Shown in pieces: positions 26,869-36,577 of a DNA stretch of 64,000 nucleotides. Under the pieces are notes generated by a model. That model was not told where the DNA came from, did not search any database, and saw only the letters and a program-made list of their open reading frames with translations. Positions within the stretch are counted from its first letter, which is position 1; every line of letters begins with the position of its first letter. The translations under genes and the position numbers were made by a program. The stretch is from Bradyrhizobium guangdongense (GTDB lineage: Bacteria > Pseudomonadota > Alphaproteobacteria > Rhizobiales > Xanthobacteraceae): the NCBI RefSeq assembly GCF_004114975.1, contig NZ_CP030051.1:4154001-4218000 (forward strand). Direction: 5' to 3'.

Positions 26869-27333
26869 TTACTCCTTGTCTGCGGCCATCCGCGCCTTGA
26901 CGATCTTGTCGGGGTTCTGCACGGGCTCGCCGCGCTTGATCTTGTCGACGTTCTCCATGCCCTCGGTGACCTTGCCCCAGACCGTGTACTGGTTGTCGAG
27001 GAAGCGGGCGTCGTCGAAGCAGATGAAGAACTGACTGTCGCCGGAATCCGGATTGGCGGCGCGCGCCATCGAGGCGGTGCCGCGCACGTGCGGCTCCTTG
27101 TTGAACTCGGCCTTCAGCTTCTTGCCGGAACCGCCGGTGCCAGTGCCGTGCGGGCAGCCTGTCTGCGCCATGAAGCCGTCGATCACGCGATGGAATACGA
27201 TTCCGTCGTAGAAGCCCTCGCGGACCAGCTCCTTGATGCGCGCAACATGGCCGGGGGCGAGGTCAGGCCGCATCTCGATGGTCACGGGGCCCTGCGTGGT
27301 TTCGAGGATCAATGTGTTTTCGGTGACGCTCAT
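26869..27333 (-). CDS. ppiB: Peptidyl-prolyl cis-trans isomerase, cyclophilin type, cytoplasmic
   Basis: This 154-residue cyclophilin has no signal peptide. The fold is plain: [20 protein letters not shown], the active-site [20 protein letters not shown], and [20 protein letters not shown]. It speeds cis-trans rotation at proline in folding proteins. It overlaps the next gene upstream by four bases (27330-27333), so translation is coupled. A second cyclophilin with a signal peptide is encoded two genes upstream; together they cover cytoplasm and periplasm. The order coaD-ppiA-hypothetical-ppiB-queA on one strand suggests an operon. Confidence 0.93.
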   Translation of the reverse strand: MSVTENTLILETTQGPVTIEMRPDLAPGHVARIKELVREGFYDGIVFHRVIDGFMAQTGCPHGTGTGGSGKKLKAEFNKEPHVRGTASMARAANPDSGDSQFFICFDDARFLDNQYTVWGKVTEGMENVDKIKRGEPVQNPDKIVKARMAADKE

Positions 27334-27755
27334 GCTCGTTTCTCTTGCGTTGGGGGTGAAGTCTTGTCAGGTGAAGTCTTGCGGTTACGGAACTGGATCG
27401 CGAATGGACGTCCCGCGGCGGCACCGGCCATTGCATCGGTAAATGGCATCGGCGTGCAGCGTTGCAACGCCTCCATCACTGCGATCCGGTATTGCAGCCG
27501 GTCATTGTCGGAGGCCTCCGCGGATTCGTAGGTAATCCTCGGATGGCCCAGAATGTTTCCGGACCGGTTAAAGCTCACGACGACGGTGATGTCGAGTGGG
27601 CGGGCCTTACTGGGTGCCGGCGGCTTCCAGCAGGACCTTAAGTGCTGGAAGACGTCCTGGATGGTGTTGACCCGTGCGTCCTCTGCGGCAGCACTGGTGG
27701 TGCCGAGCAGCAGCACCGCTGCAGCGAACAGGAGTCTGTCGCCGCGGCGTGCCAT
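27330..27755 (-). CDS. Secreted TonB-C-like hypothetical protein
   Basis: This 141-residue protein has a signal peptide (LLFAAAVLLLGTTSAAAED). The mature part reads LDITVVVSFNRSGNILGHPR, a TonB C-terminal or TolA-type strand pattern, and ends basic and Thr/Pro-rich ([16 protein letters not shown]). There is one cysteine pair (RSCWKPPA, QRCTPMPF). It is flanked by the two cyclophilin genes and overlaps ppiB by four bases, so it belongs to the same operon. The function is unknown; a periplasmic adaptor role is possible. Confidence 0.7.
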   Translation of the reverse strand: MARRGDRLLFAAAVLLLGTTSAAAEDARVNTIQDVFQHLRSCWKPPAPSKARPLDITVVVSFNRSGNILGHPRITYESAEASDNDRLQYRIAVMEALQRCTPMPFTDAMAGAAAGRPFAIQFRNRKTSPDKTSPPTQEKRA

Positions 27756-27763
27756 CGTGCCGG

Positions 27764-28339
27764 CTACTTGATGTCGGAGGCGACCTGCACCTTCACCATC
27801 TTGTCGGGATCGGTGACGGTGCCGCTCGGCGAGCCGGCTGGCGCCTTCTTCAACTTGTCGACCACGTCCATGCCCTGCACGACCTCGCCGACGACAGTGT
27901 ACTGGCCGTCGAGGCTGCCGCCGTCGGCGAACATGATGAAGAACTGCGAATTGGCGGTATCGACGCTGTCACCGCGGCGGGCCATGCCGACGATGCCACG
28001 CGCGAAGTGAACCTTGGAGAATTCCTGCTTCAGGTTCGGATATTTCGAGCCGCCGGTGCCATTGCCGTTCTGGCCATCGCCGGTCTGGGCCATGAAACCG
28101 TCCATCACGCGGTGGAACGGCACGTTGTTGTAGAAGCCTTCGCGCGCGAGCTGTTTGAGGCGCTCGGCGTGTTGTGGGGCCAGGTCGGTCCTGAGCTTGA
28201 TGACGATGCGACCCTTGGTGGTGTCGATGACGAGCGCATTGGCCTTGTCGAGATTGGCCGGCAGCTGCTGCGCCATGGCCGGGACCGCGAGCACGAGCGC
28301 GGCAAACATCGTGGCAAGAATTGCGAAACGACGGTTCAT
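27764..28339 (-). CDS. ppiA: Peptidyl-prolyl cis-trans isomerase, cyclophilin type, periplasmic
   Basis: This 191-residue cyclophilin has a signal peptide ending VPAMAQ. The fold is complete: [40 protein letters not shown] and VDTANSQFFIMFADGG. It assists folding of exported proteins. It lies 40 bases after coaD and eight bases before the small TonB-like gene, in one direction, so it is part of the coaD-queA operon. Its motifs are close to those of PpiB, indicating a duplication. Confidence 0.92.
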   Translation of the reverse strand: MNRRFAILATMFAALVLAVPAMAQQLPANLDKANALVIDTTKGRIVIKLRTDLAPQHAERLKQLAREGFYNNVPFHRVMDGFMAQTGDGQNGNGTGGSKYPNLKQEFSKVHFARGIVGMARRGDSVDTANSQFFIMFADGGSLDGQYTVVGEVVQGMDVVDKLKKAPAGSPSGTVTDPDKMVKVQVASDIK

Positions 28340-28379
28340 GAAAACTCCGGATCAGATGAGATGAAGACGCGCGCCGTTT

Positions 28380-28874
28380 TCAGGCGAATTTGGCCTTGAG
28401 CAAGGATGCAACGAGCGGCGGCACGAAGGTCGAGACATCGCCGCCCATGCCTGCGATCTGACGCACCAGTGTGGCGGTGATCGGGCGGACCATCGGGGAT
28501 GCCGGCAGAAAGATCGTGTGCACCTCCGGCGCCATCGCCTCGTTCATGCCCGCGAGCTGCATTTCGTAATCGAGATCGGTGCCGTCACGAAGGCCGCGAA
28601 TCATGATGGTCGCGCCGTGCTTGCGGGCGGCCGTCACCGAGAGGTCGTCAAAGGTGGTGGCCTCCAGCGCACATCCGGCTTGGGCCGCAATCGGCCCGCA
28701 GACGTCGTGGAGCATCTTCAACCGCTCCTCGGTCGAAAACAGCGGCTTCTTGCCGGGATGGACCCCGATAGCGACAACCAGGCGGTCGCAGAGCGGAACG
28801 GCGTGCCGGACCACGTCCAGATGGCCGTTGGTGATGGGATCGAAGGAACCCGGGTAAAAGGCGATGCGCGGCAT
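28380..28874 (-). CDS. coaD: Phosphopantetheine adenylyltransferase
   Basis: This 164-residue enzyme catalyses the fourth step of coenzyme A synthesis from phosphopantetheine and ATP. It starts [19 protein letters not shown], the nucleotidylyltransferase GSFDPxTxGH motif, then [19 protein letters not shown] and a C-terminal [20 protein letters not shown]. The length is normal (about 160). It is the first gene of the minus-strand operon that continues through two cyclophilin genes to queA. Confidence 0.95.
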   Translation of the reverse strand: MPRIAFYPGSFDPITNGHLDVVRHAVPLCDRLVVAIGVHPGKKPLFSTEERLKMLHDVCGPIAAQAGCALEATTFDDLSVTAARKHGATIMIRGLRDGTDLDYEMQLAGMNEAMAPEVHTIFLPASPMVRPITATLVRQIAGMGGDVSTFVPPLVASLLKAKFA

Positions 28875-29124
28875 GGCTCCCTCCTACCCCGCCCGGCCCG
28901 GCCCGGCAAGCCGGCCGGGTTCCGTGGCAGTTTCCTGCGGTTTTCCACCCCCTCGGTATGACGGTTTGTTTCGTCCCCGGGCGGTCCACGAAACAAAACG
29001 GGATGAGAACGAAACCATTTCCGGCGTCGGCGAAGACATCCGGAAACTCGCCATGGTTATCAATCCAACCAACGAATGACGGGCCGCATACTGGGCGTAG
29101 CGGCCGCATCACAGGGGACCGTCG

Positions 29125-29382
29125 ATGATCAAGGCTCTTTCAGCGATCGCCATCGCCGCGTGCGTTGCTGCAGCCCTCACCCTCCTGCCCGGTTTTGCTC
29201 CTACCGTCGAAGCAAGCGTGCCGCAGCCGCTTGCCAAGGGTGACCGGCTCGACATCAAGTCTATCGGCAGGGACTGCTCGCAGCGGGCCTGGCCGAATTT
29301 CGAGGCCTCCTGCCTGCGCCGCGCCGGCACCAAGGCCGATGTCCGCGTGGCTCGCCTGGTGACCGCCGACCGCACCCCGTAG
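29125..29382 (+). CDS. Small secreted protein of unknown function
   Basis: This 85-residue protein has a signal peptide (MIKALSAIAIAACVAAALTL, cleavage near EAS). The mature part is short, basic and has two cysteines (IGRDCSQRAWP, EASCLRRAG) that may form a disulphide. ATG 29125 is preceded by GGGGACCGTCG, a moderate ribosome site. The family was not recognised. It precedes kup on the same strand with 135 bases between. Confidence 0.6.
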   Translation: MIKALSAIAIAACVAAALTLLPGFAPTVEASVPQPLAKGDRLDIKSIGRDCSQRAWPNFEASCLRRAGTKADVRVARLVTADRTP

Positions 29383-29435
29383 GCGCCCTGTCAGCTTCGC
29401 GTCATGTAAAGCCGACTATAAACCCCATGGATATT

Positions 29436-29497
29436 TGCGACGGCTCGTCGCAGAGTGTGTCATTGCTCGCGCCCGTCGGAATGGACCGACGGGCGCG
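29436..29497 (+). promoter_or_regulatory. Two tandem hairpins in the kup leader
   Basis: TGCGACG/CGTCGCA (29436-29452, three-base loop) is followed by a perfect 12-base-pair stem CGCGCCCGTCGG/CCGACGGGCGCG (29468-29479, 29486-29497) with a six-base loop. There is no T-run after it. It ends nine bases before the kup ribosome site and could control kup translation or end upstream transcripts. Confidence 0.55.
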
Positions 29498-29517
29498 ATC
29501 CCATTGAGGGGTTGCCT

Positions 29518-31431
29518 TTGTCCAGTACGCCCGCAGTCGCTTCCGGCCATCATCATCCCGATCCACTGCCGCTTGCCATGACGATGGGCGCCCTCGGGGT
29601 GGTCTACGGCGATATCGGCACCAGCCCGCTCTATGCCTTGAAGGAAGCCGCCAAGGCGGCCGCTCATGGCGGCACAGTAACGCCTGAGGCTGTCCTCGGT
29701 GTTGCTTCGCTGATCCTCTGGGCCTTGCTGCTGATCATCTCACTGAAATACGCGCTGCTGATCCTGCGCGCTGACAACCGCGGCGAAGGCGGCATCGTCG
29801 CGCTGCTGGCGCTCTTGCACGCTCGCCACGCCCAGCCGGGCACCTGGCGCGCGCATCTGCTTGTGGTCGGCCTCATCGGCGCCGCTCTCCTTTACGGCGA
29901 CGGCGCGATCACGCCGGCGATATCGGTGCTATCGGCCATCGAAGGCCTCAAGGTCGACGCGCCATCCCTCTCGCCTGTGGTCGTGCCGATCACCATCGCC
30001 ATCCTGGTCGGCCTGTTCATGATGCAGAAGCAGGGCACCGGCTTCATCGGCCGCATCTTCGGACCTGTGATGCTGGCCTGGTTCGTCGTGCTGGCTGCGC
30101 TCGGCATCCACGGCATCATCAAGGCCCCGGCGGTGCTCGCCGCGCTCAGCCCGCTCTATGCCTTCGACTTCCTGATCCACCAGGATTTCCATGTCTCCTT
30201 TGCGATCCTCGGCGCCGCCTTCCTCGCGGTGACCGGTGGCGAGGCGATGTATGCCGACATGGGCCATTTCGGCCGCCTGCCGATCCGGCTCGCCTGGTTT
30301 GCGATCTGCCTGCCTGCGCTGGTGCTGAATTATTTCGGCCAAGCCGCGTTGCTGATCACCGATCCCACGATGATCGAGAACCCGTTCTTCCAGCTCTGCC
30401 CCGACGCCCTGCACTATCTGCTGGTCGCGTTCTCGGCCGTGGCGACCGTGATCGCCTCGCAGGCGATCATCTCCGGCGTGTTCTCGCTGACACAGCAATC
30501 GATCCAGCTCGGCTTCCTGCCGCGCATGCAGATCCGTCATACCACCAGCGATGCGATCGGCCAGATCTACGTGCCCCTGGTGAACTGGTTGCTTGCCGCC
30601 GCAACGCTAGGGGCGGTCCTGAGCTTCGGCTCCTCGGACGCTCTCGCCGGCGCCTATGGCATCGCGGTGTCGCTGCTGATGGCGATCACCACGCTATTGG
30701 CCGCGCTGGTCGCGATCCAGTGGGGCTTTTCGCCCTGGCTGGTGGTGGCCGTGAACGGCTTCTTCTTCGTGATCGATCTGATCTTCTTCGCGGCGAACTC
30801 AATCAAGCTGTTCGAGGGCGGCTGGTTTCCGCTGCTGCTCGCCGGCCTCGTCGCCTTCCTGATGCTGACCTGGCGCGCCGGCGTGAAGCTGGTCGAGGCC
30901 GCGCGCGCAAAGCTGCGCCAGCCCGAGGAGGATCTGATCGAGACGGCCGTCAACAAGTGCCGCGCCAGACTGCCCGGGACCGCCGCGTTCCTGGCTTCCG
31001 CGCCACGCGGCGTGCCGCTCGCACTCACCCAGTTCGTCAAGCACAACCACGTGCTGCACGAGCGCGTGCTGCTGGTGACGGTGCTGATCGAGGAGGCCCC
31101 GCACATCGCCGACGAGGAGCGCGCCGAGGTAATCGAGATCATCCCCGGCATCACCCGCATCATCCTGCACTACGGTTTCATGCAGAACCCCACGATCTAC
31201 GAGGGATTGGGGCTCGTCTGCCGCCAGGGCAAGCTGCCCGGTGTCGAGCTCTCCGACGTCACCTATTATGTCGGCCGCGAGACCATCATCCCACGCGAGG
31301 ACATCCCGGGCATGTGGGTCTGGCGCGAAGGCCTGTTCGCCTTCCTGCAGCGCAACGCCGAACGCTCCGCCGCGTTCTTCGGCGTCCCGACCAAGCAGGT
31401 CGTGGAGTTCGGCACGGAGCTGGAAATTTAG
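29518..31431 (+). CDS. kup: Potassium transporter Kup
   Basis: This protein (637 residues from TTG 29518) is a K+ uptake symporter of the KUP/HAK family. It has GALGVVYGDIGTSPLYAL at the start, ADNRGEGGIVALLALL, LLYGDGAITPAISVLSAIEG and about 12 membrane segments, then a cytoplasmic C-terminus (HNHVLHERVLLVTVLIEEAP). GAGGGG lies six bases before the TTG; ATG 29578 would cut off the His-rich N-terminus (VASGHHHPDPLPLA). A structured leader with two hairpins lies just upstream. Confidence 0.93.
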   Translation: MSSTPAVASGHHHPDPLPLAMTMGALGVVYGDIGTSPLYALKEAAKAAAHGGTVTPEAVLGVASLILWALLLIISLKYALLILRADNRGEGGIVALLALLHARHAQPGTWRAHLLVVGLIGAALLYGDGAITPAISVLSAIEGLKVDAPSLSPVVVPITIAILVGLFMMQKQGTGFIGRIFGPVMLAWFVVLAALGIHGIIKAPAVLAALSPLYAFDFLIHQDFHVSFAILGAAFLAVTGGEAMYADMGHFGRLPIRLAWFAICLPALVLNYFGQAALLITDPTMIENPFFQLCPDALHYLLVAFSAVATVIASQAIISGVFSLTQQSIQLGFLPRMQIRHTTSDAIGQIYVPLVNWLLAAATLGAVLSFGSSDALAGAYGIAVSLLMAITTLLAALVAIQWGFSPWLVVAVNGFFFVIDLIFFAANSIKLFEGGWFPLLLAGLVAFLMLTWRAGVKLVEAARAKLRQPEEDLIETAVNKCRARLPGTAAFLASAPRGVPLALTQFVKHNHVLHERVLLVTVLIEEAPHIADEERAEVIEIIPGITRIILHYGFMQNPTIYEGLGLVCRQGKLPGVELSDVTYYVGRETIIPREDIPGMWVWREGLFAFLQRNAERSAAFFGVPTKQVVEFGTELEI

Positions 31432-31440
31432 CGCAACTGC

Positions 31441-31525
31441 GTAGCCCGGATGGAGCGCAAGCGTAGTCCGGTTTTTTTTCCAAGCATCAGGAGTCCCGGA
31501 TTTCGCTTCGCTCCATCCGGGCTAC
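31441..31525. repeat. Hairpin repeat between convergent kup and gyrA (GTAGCCCGGATGGAGCG type)
   Basis: Perfect 17-base arms (31441-31457 and 31509-31525) flank a variable centre with an eight-T run at 31471-31478. The run and stem can also act as a terminator for kup. Its outline resembles short hairpin repeats found in rhizobial genomes. Confidence 0.7.
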
Positions 31526-31536
31526 GGGGCTAGGAG

Positions 31537-34281
31537 TTAGTCTCCGTTTGTCTCCGCATTCGCCCCATTCCCGCTCTCCGCCTCTTCCGTGATGTGCTCG
31601 ACCGAAACGACGTGCTCGTCCTCGGCGGTGTCGAACACGATCACGCCTTGGGTCGAGCGGCCGGCAATGCGGATGCCCTCGACCGGGCAGCGGATCAGCT
31701 GGCCCTTATCGGTGACCAGCATGATTTGATCGGCGTCCTCGACCGGGAAGGACGCCACCAGATTGCCGTTGCGGTTGTTGACGCTCATGGCGACGATGCC
31801 TTTGCCGCCGCGGCCCGTGGTGCGGTACTCGTAGGACGAGGTCCGCTTGCCGTAGCCGTTGACGGAGACGGTCAGCACGACCTGCTCGGCCGCCGACATC
31901 TCGGCATAACGCTCCTGCGCCAGCTGGAAGCTGCCGGAGGTCTCCTCGGTCTCGGCGTCCGCCGGCGCCTCCTCGGCCGCGGCTTCGCCGGCGACCGCGC
32001 GGCGCATCTTCAAATAGGCCGAGCGTTCGTCGGAGGTGGTTTCGACATGGCGCAGGATCGCCAGCGAGATCACCTTGTCACCTTCGCCCAGCGCGATGCC
32101 GCGCACGCCCATCGAGGTGCGCCCGGTGAAGACGCGCACATCAGGAACCGGGAAGCGGATGCACTGGCCGCCGGCCGCGGTCAGCAGCACGTCGTCGCGC
32201 TCGGTGCATATCTGGACGTCGACAATCGCTTCGCCGTCGTCGAGCTTCATCGCGATGATGCCGGAGCGGCGGACATCGACGAAGTCGGACAGCTTGTTGC
32301 GGCGGACGTTGCCGCCTGTGGTGGCGAACATCACGTCGAACTCGCCCCAGGTCGATTCATCCTCGGGCAGCGGCATGATGGTGGTGATGCGCTCGCCCTG
32401 CTCCAAGGGCAGGATGTTGATCAGCGCCTTGCCGCGCGCGTTGGGGGCTGCCATCGGCAGCCGCCAGACCTTTTCCTTGTAGACCTGGCCGCGCGAGGAG
32501 AAGAACAGCACCGGAGTATGGGTCGATGCGACAAAGAGCCGGCTGACGAAATCCTCGTCGCGGGTCTGCATGCCGGAGCGACCCTTGCCGCCGCGGCGCT
32601 GGGCGCGATAGGCCGACAGCGGCACGCGCTTGACGTAGCCGGCATGGGAGACTGTGACGACCATGTCCTCGCGCTGGATCAGGTCCTCGTCCTCGACCTC
32701 GCCTTCCTGCTCCATGATCACGGTCTTGCGCGGCGTGGCGAACTCGGCCTTCACCTCGGCAAGCTCGGTCTTGATGATGTCGAGGATGCGGGCGCGCGAG
32801 CGCAGGATCGCCAGATAATCCTCGATCTCGCCGGCAAGCTTGGCCAGCTCCTCGCCGATCTCGTCGCGGCCGAGCGCGGTGAGGCGTGCCAGGCGCAGCT
32901 CGAGGATCGCCCTCGCCTGCTCCAGCGACAGGCGGATGGTGCCGTCCTCGTTGATGCGATGCCGGGGATCGTCGATCAGCGTGATGATGTCCTCGACGTC
33001 GCGCGCCGGCCAGTCGCGCGTCATCAGGGTCTCGCGCGCGGCGGCCGGCGTCGGCGAGTGCCTGATGACCTTGATGATCTCGTCGATGTTGGCGACGGCA
33101 ATCGCAAGGCCGACCTGCTCATGCGCGCGCTCGCGCGCCTTGCGCAGCTTGTACTTGGTGCGGCGGGTGACGACCTGCTCGCGGAAGCCGACGAAGATCG
33201 TCAGCATGTCCTTGAGGTTCATCGTCTGCGGACGACCCGAGTCGAGCGCGACGGCGTTGACCCCGAACGAGGTCTGCAGCGGCGTGAACTTGTAGAGCTG
33301 GTTGAGCACCACGTCGGGCACGGCATCGCGCTTGAGCTCGACGACGACGCGGTAGCCGTCACGATCGGATTCGTCGCGAAGGTCAGAGATGCCCTCGATC
33401 TTCTTTTCCTTGTAGAGCTCGGCGATGCGCTCGACCATCGTCGCCTTGTTCACCTGATAGGGGATCTCGGTGATGACGATCGCCTCGCGCTCCTTACGGA
33501 TGGTCTCGAACGTGACCTTGCCGCGCATCACGATGGAGCCACGGCCGAGATGATAGGCGCTGCGGATGCCCTGGCGCCCGAGGATGATGCCGCCGGTCGG
33601 GAAATCCGGGCCCGGGATGATGCCGTTGAGTTCGTCGATGGTCAGCGAGGGATTGTCGATCAGCGCGACGCAGGCGTCGATCACCTCACCGAGATTGTGC
33701 GGCGGGATGTTGGTAGCCATGCCGACGGCGATGCCGCCGGCACCGTTGACCAGCAGGTTCGGGAACCGCGCGGGCAGAACCACCGGCTCACGCTCGGAAC
33801 CGTCGTAATTGTCCTGGAAATCGACCGTGTCGTCGTCGATGTCCTCGAGCAGCTTCAGCGCGATCTTGGTCAGGCGGGATTCGGTGTAACGCATCGCCGC
33901 GGGAGGATCGCCGTCGACCGAGCCGAAATTGCCCTGTCCGTCGATCAGGGGCGCGCGCATCGAGAAGTCCTGCGCCATGCGCACCAAGGCGTCGTAGATC
34001 GCCTGGTCGCCATGGGGATGGTACTTACCCATGACCTCACCGACGGCACCGGCGGACTTCTTGTGCTTCTTGTCCGGCGTGTCGCCGCGATTGTTCATCG
34101 CGTAGAGGATGCGCCGATGGACCGGCTTCAACCCGTCGCGCGCATCGGGCAGCGCACGCGACACGATCACGCTCATGGCGTAATCGAGATAGGACTTTTT
34201 CATCTCCTCGTAGATCGAGACGGGGCGAATGTCCGAGGGTTGCGCCGGCTGGTCGCCGGGCTTGTTGTCGTCGTCAGCCAA
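31537..34281 (-). CDS. gyrA: DNA gyrase subunit A
   Basis: This 914-residue protein cuts and reseals DNA in the gyrase A2B2 complex. The catalytic Tyr is Y132 in MRYTESRL. The quinolone region reads [20 protein letters not shown]. The GyrA box QRRGGKGR lies near residue 560 in the C-terminal wrapping domain, followed by beta-pinwheel repeats. The acidic C-terminus (AEESGNGAN) is usual. Residue 93 (Gln) replaces the Ser that in E. coli is position 83. The start [12 protein letters not shown] precedes [17 protein letters not shown] as in other GyrA. It is transcribed towards kup; ssb lies upstream in the same direction, 357 bases away. Confidence 0.97.
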   Translation of the reverse strand: MADDDNKPGDQPAQPSDIRPVSIYEEMKKSYLDYAMSVIVSRALPDARDGLKPVHRRILYAMNNRGDTPDKKHKKSAGAVGEVMGKYHPHGDQAIYDALVRMAQDFSMRAPLIDGQGNFGSVDGDPPAAMRYTESRLTKIALKLLEDIDDDTVDFQDNYDGSEREPVVLPARFPNLLVNGAGGIAVGMATNIPPHNLGEVIDACVALIDNPSLTIDELNGIIPGPDFPTGGIILGRQGIRSAYHLGRGSIVMRGKVTFETIRKEREAIVITEIPYQVNKATMVERIAELYKEKKIEGISDLRDESDRDGYRVVVELKRDAVPDVVLNQLYKFTPLQTSFGVNAVALDSGRPQTMNLKDMLTIFVGFREQVVTRRTKYKLRKARERAHEQVGLAIAVANIDEIIKVIRHSPTPAAARETLMTRDWPARDVEDIITLIDDPRHRINEDGTIRLSLEQARAILELRLARLTALGRDEIGEELAKLAGEIEDYLAILRSRARILDIIKTELAEVKAEFATPRKTVIMEQEGEVEDEDLIQREDMVVTVSHAGYVKRVPLSAYRAQRRGGKGRSGMQTRDEDFVSRLFVASTHTPVLFFSSRGQVYKEKVWRLPMAAPNARGKALINILPLEQGERITTIMPLPEDESTWGEFDVMFATTGGNVRRNKLSDFVDVRRSGIIAMKLDDGEAIVDVQICTERDDVLLTAAGGQCIRFPVPDVRVFTGRTSMGVRGIALGEGDKVISLAILRHVETTSDERSAYLKMRRAVAGEAAAEEAPADAETEETSGSFQLAQERYAEMSAAEQVVLTVSVNGYGKRTSSYEYRTTGRGGKGIVAMSVNNRNGNLVASFPVEDADQIMLVTDKGQLIRCPVEGIRIAGRSTQGVIVFDTAEDEHVVSVEHITEEAESGNGANAETNGD

Positions 34282-34638
34282 GGGGGAATCCGGTGATATT
34301 TTATCTGGGAATCATATAGCGCATCGAGGTCCTGATAACCACCCTTGGACGTGTCCGGGAAGCGCTTTTTCCGACTGTTTTTCCAACAACTTAAGGTGCC
34401 GAGAGCAGCGCCTTCGGCCCTGCCGGAACGACCATCCAAAATCGGCCCGCATCCCCGATGATCGGGCACGCGGATGCCCTCCGCCGGCCGCGTTCCGGCA
34501 GCTCGCAAGACGAGTTCACCTCAAACGTGAAGTGGGCCCGGAATTTCCGAGCCCAGCCTGCCAATTAGCAAGATTTGCTGATCCGAGATGGAAGCCGCCG
34601 CTCTGGCGGCCGGCCCGCTCTCCGCAGTGGAACAATCC
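34282..34638. other. Gene-free interval between gyrA and ssb, with hairpins
   Basis: No gene is supported here. It holds the gyrA promoter region and two inverted repeats: TGGGCCCGGAA/TTCCGAGCCCA (34533-34555, 10 of 11 pairs) and GCCGCC/GGCGGC (34594-34610). Neither is followed by a T-run on the minus strand, so a terminator is not certain. Confidence 0.5.
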
Positions 34639-35136
34639 TCAGAACGGGATGTCGTCGTCCATGTCGTTGTTGCGGCCTCCACCGCCGGCGGCAACGGCAC
34701 GGCGCGGCGCGCTGCTGACGGGACCGGACGAGCCGAAATCGCCGCCCGGCTCATCACCGAAGCTGCCGCCTCCTCCGCCACCGCCGCGGCCGTCGAGCAT
34801 CGTCAGGGTCGAGTTGAAGCCTTGGAGCACAACCTCCGTGGAGTACTTTTCCACGCCGCTCTGGTCGGTCCATTTGCGGGTCTGCAGCGCGCCCTCGATG
34901 TAAACCTTCGCGCCCTTCTTAAGATACTGCTCGGCGACCTTGCAGAGCCCTTCGTTGAAGATCACGACGCGGTGCCACTCGGTCTTTTCCTTGCGCTCGC
35001 CGCTGTTCTTGTCGCGCCAGGTTTCGGAGGTGGCGATGCTCAGATTCGCAATCGGCCGCCCGTCCTGGGTCCGGCGGATTTCCGGATCCTTGCCGAGATT
35101 TCCAACCAGAATGACCTTGTTGACGCTTCCCGCCAT
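34639..35136 (-). CDS. ssb: Single-stranded DNA-binding protein
   Basis: This 165-residue protein has the OB-fold start [19 protein letters not shown] and the typical [20 protein letters not shown]. It has a Gly-rich linker ([17 protein letters not shown]) and the acidic tail DMDDDIPF, which recruits partner proteins. It coats single-stranded DNA during replication and repair. The ATG at 35136 is chosen over 35154 because the family begins MAGSVNK. A perfect SOS box lies about 145 bases upstream. Confidence 0.95.
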   Translation of the reverse strand: MAGSVNKVILVGNLGKDPEIRRTQDGRPIANLSIATSETWRDKNSGERKEKTEWHRVVIFNEGLCKVAEQYLKKGAKVYIEGALQTRKWTDQSGVEKYSTEVVLQGFNSTLTMLDGRGGGGGGGSFGDEPGGDFGSSGPVSSAPRRAVAAGGGGRNNDMDDDIPF

Positions 35137-35560
35137 CGCCGCTCTCCACTCCAAATGCCACTGAATTTCGAAAGGCGCGCCCGCGCTGCCGCCTGTTGGG
35201 CCGACCCTATACGCTTACGGGCGCCGATCGGCCCGCCACGCCCTCGGTTATCCCCACATATAGCATTGACCCAAAGTTTGTTCCAGATTTGTTCTAGCCA
35301 AAGAATACGATGCGCGAAGCGCGGATGAGGAGCCTGGCGCCGCTATGCACGCCGGCATGAATTGGAACTCGGCCAGGCGGGAAAGCGCTTAACATTCATC
35401 AACTTACGCCCGCTTCGATTGCCCGATGAGTGTTGCATTCCAGAGACGGACTCAGCCTCCCCGTTGGACTACGGTGGCCTCGGAATTGGTTCATATGGGC
35501 GTCGCGCCTGAATTGACCGCTTCGGGGACTGCTGAAGCGGACGTCACTGGGGAGACTGCA
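35137..35560. other. Divergent promoter region of ssb and first porin gene
   Basis: These 424 bases hold no gene. They carry the ssb SOS box, a minus-strand -10 candidate (CTATAT near 35257-35262) about 17 bases from a -35-like CTGGAA, and a locally AT-rich stretch ahead of the porin gene. The reading frame open upstream of the porin ATG looks non-coding. Confidence 0.5.
35280..35294. promoter_or_regulatory. LexA (SOS) box upstream of ssb
   Basis: GTTC (35280-35283), seven bases, GTTC (35291-35294) matches the alphaproteobacterial LexA site GTTC-N7-GTTC exactly. On the minus strand it overlaps a -35-like element for ssb. Confidence 0.75.
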
Positions 35561-36340
35561 ATGAAGAAAATTCTATTCGGTACTATTGGGATTGTTGCGT
35601 TGGGCCTGTCTGCACCCGCCAGTGCAGCGGATCTGGCGGCCCGTCCCTACACCAAGGCGCCGCCGATGGTCGCGACCATCTACGACTGGAGCGGCTTCTA
35701 CATCGGCATCAACGGTGGCGGCGGATCGGCCCACAAATGCTGGGACTTCGTGACGCCCGTCACGGGCACTCTCGTTGGCGAGGGCTGCCACAACGCCACC
35801 GGCGGCACGATCGGTGGTCAGATTGGCTACCGCTGGCAATCCGCCAACTGGGTGTTCGGCCTCGAGGGTCAGGGCAACTGGGCTGATTTCAGCGGTGACA
35901 ACATCAGCCTTGCCTTCCCGGGCACGGCACTCGTCACCGGCGATCGCAATCGTTCGCGCATCGACTCTTTTGGCCTGATCACCGGTCAGGTCGGTTACGC
36001 TTGGAACAGCGTGCTGCTTTACGTCAAGGGCGGCGCCGCTGTCGTCGGCGACAAGTACGACGTGTTCGCAGCTCCCGGCACGCCCGGCGCTGGTACCCTG
36101 CTGGCGTCAGCCCGCGAGACTCGTTGGGGCGGCGCCGTCGGTGCAGGTCTCGAATTCGGCTTTGCGCCGAACTGGTCGGTTGGCGTCGAGTATGACCACA
36201 TGTTCCTTGGTCATCGCACGATCGGCTTGACCACGCCGGCCGGAGCCGCCTTCGGCAGCGACCGCATTGGCCAGGATGTCGATATGGGCCTCGTCCGCCT
36301 CAACTATCGCTGGGGCGGCCCGGTCATCGCGAAATACTGA
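35561..36340 (+). CDS. Outer-membrane beta-barrel protein (Omp25/31-like porin), copy 1
   Basis: This 259-residue protein has a signal peptide (MKKILFGTIGIVALGLSAPA, cleavage near SAA). It starts the mature part ADLAARPYTKAP, then YDWSGFYIGINGG, the opening strand of the family, and ends RLNYRWGGPVIAKY with a terminal aromatic residue typical of barrel proteins. ATG 35561 is supported by GGGGAGA upstream, although the frame is open to 35426. It is followed by a terminator and then by a close paralogue. The mature part has paired cysteines (HKCWDFV, EGCHNATGG). Confidence 0.9.
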   Translation: MKKILFGTIGIVALGLSAPASAADLAARPYTKAPPMVATIYDWSGFYIGINGGGGSAHKCWDFVTPVTGTLVGEGCHNATGGTIGGQIGYRWQSANWVFGLEGQGNWADFSGDNISLAFPGTALVTGDRNRSRIDSFGLITGQVGYAWNSVLLYVKGGAAVVGDKYDVFAAPGTPGAGTLLASARETRWGGAVGAGLEFGFAPNWSVGVEYDHMFLGHRTIGLTTPAGAAFGSDRIGQDVDMGLVRLNYRWGGPVIAKY

Positions 36341-36366
36341 TATCCCGCTGATATCATTGGAAGATC

Positions 36367-36393
36367 AAAGGCCGGCCCTGTGCCGGCCTTTTT
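36367..36393 (+). terminator. Intrinsic terminator after porin copy 1
   Basis: AAAGGCCGGC (36367-36376) pairs perfectly with GCCGGCCTTT (36382-36391) over five bases and merges with a T-run. Confidence 0.88.
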
Positions 36394-36577
36394 GCTGCGG
36401 GTTCCAGGATGAAACTAAAGGTCAGCAAACGTTACGTTTTGCGTCTGTTGTGGCTTTTGGGAGACACAACTTGCGGCTTTGGTGGTGTAAGCACGACGTC
36501 AGTTGGACCACAGCGTCCGATACTGCTTCCGACGCACGGAAGTCCAAAATAGAAACTGGGACTGGGATTTGTTCAAT

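Noticed and set aside
29110..29375. Gene on the minus strand opposite the small secreted protein
   Set aside because: It is a shadow frame of the 85-residue protein; it has no signal or motif of its own.
31594..34296. Very long open frame on the plus strand opposite gyrA (about 900 codons)
   Set aside because: It is the complement of gyrA, typical of high-GC coding DNA; gyrA is beyond doubt.
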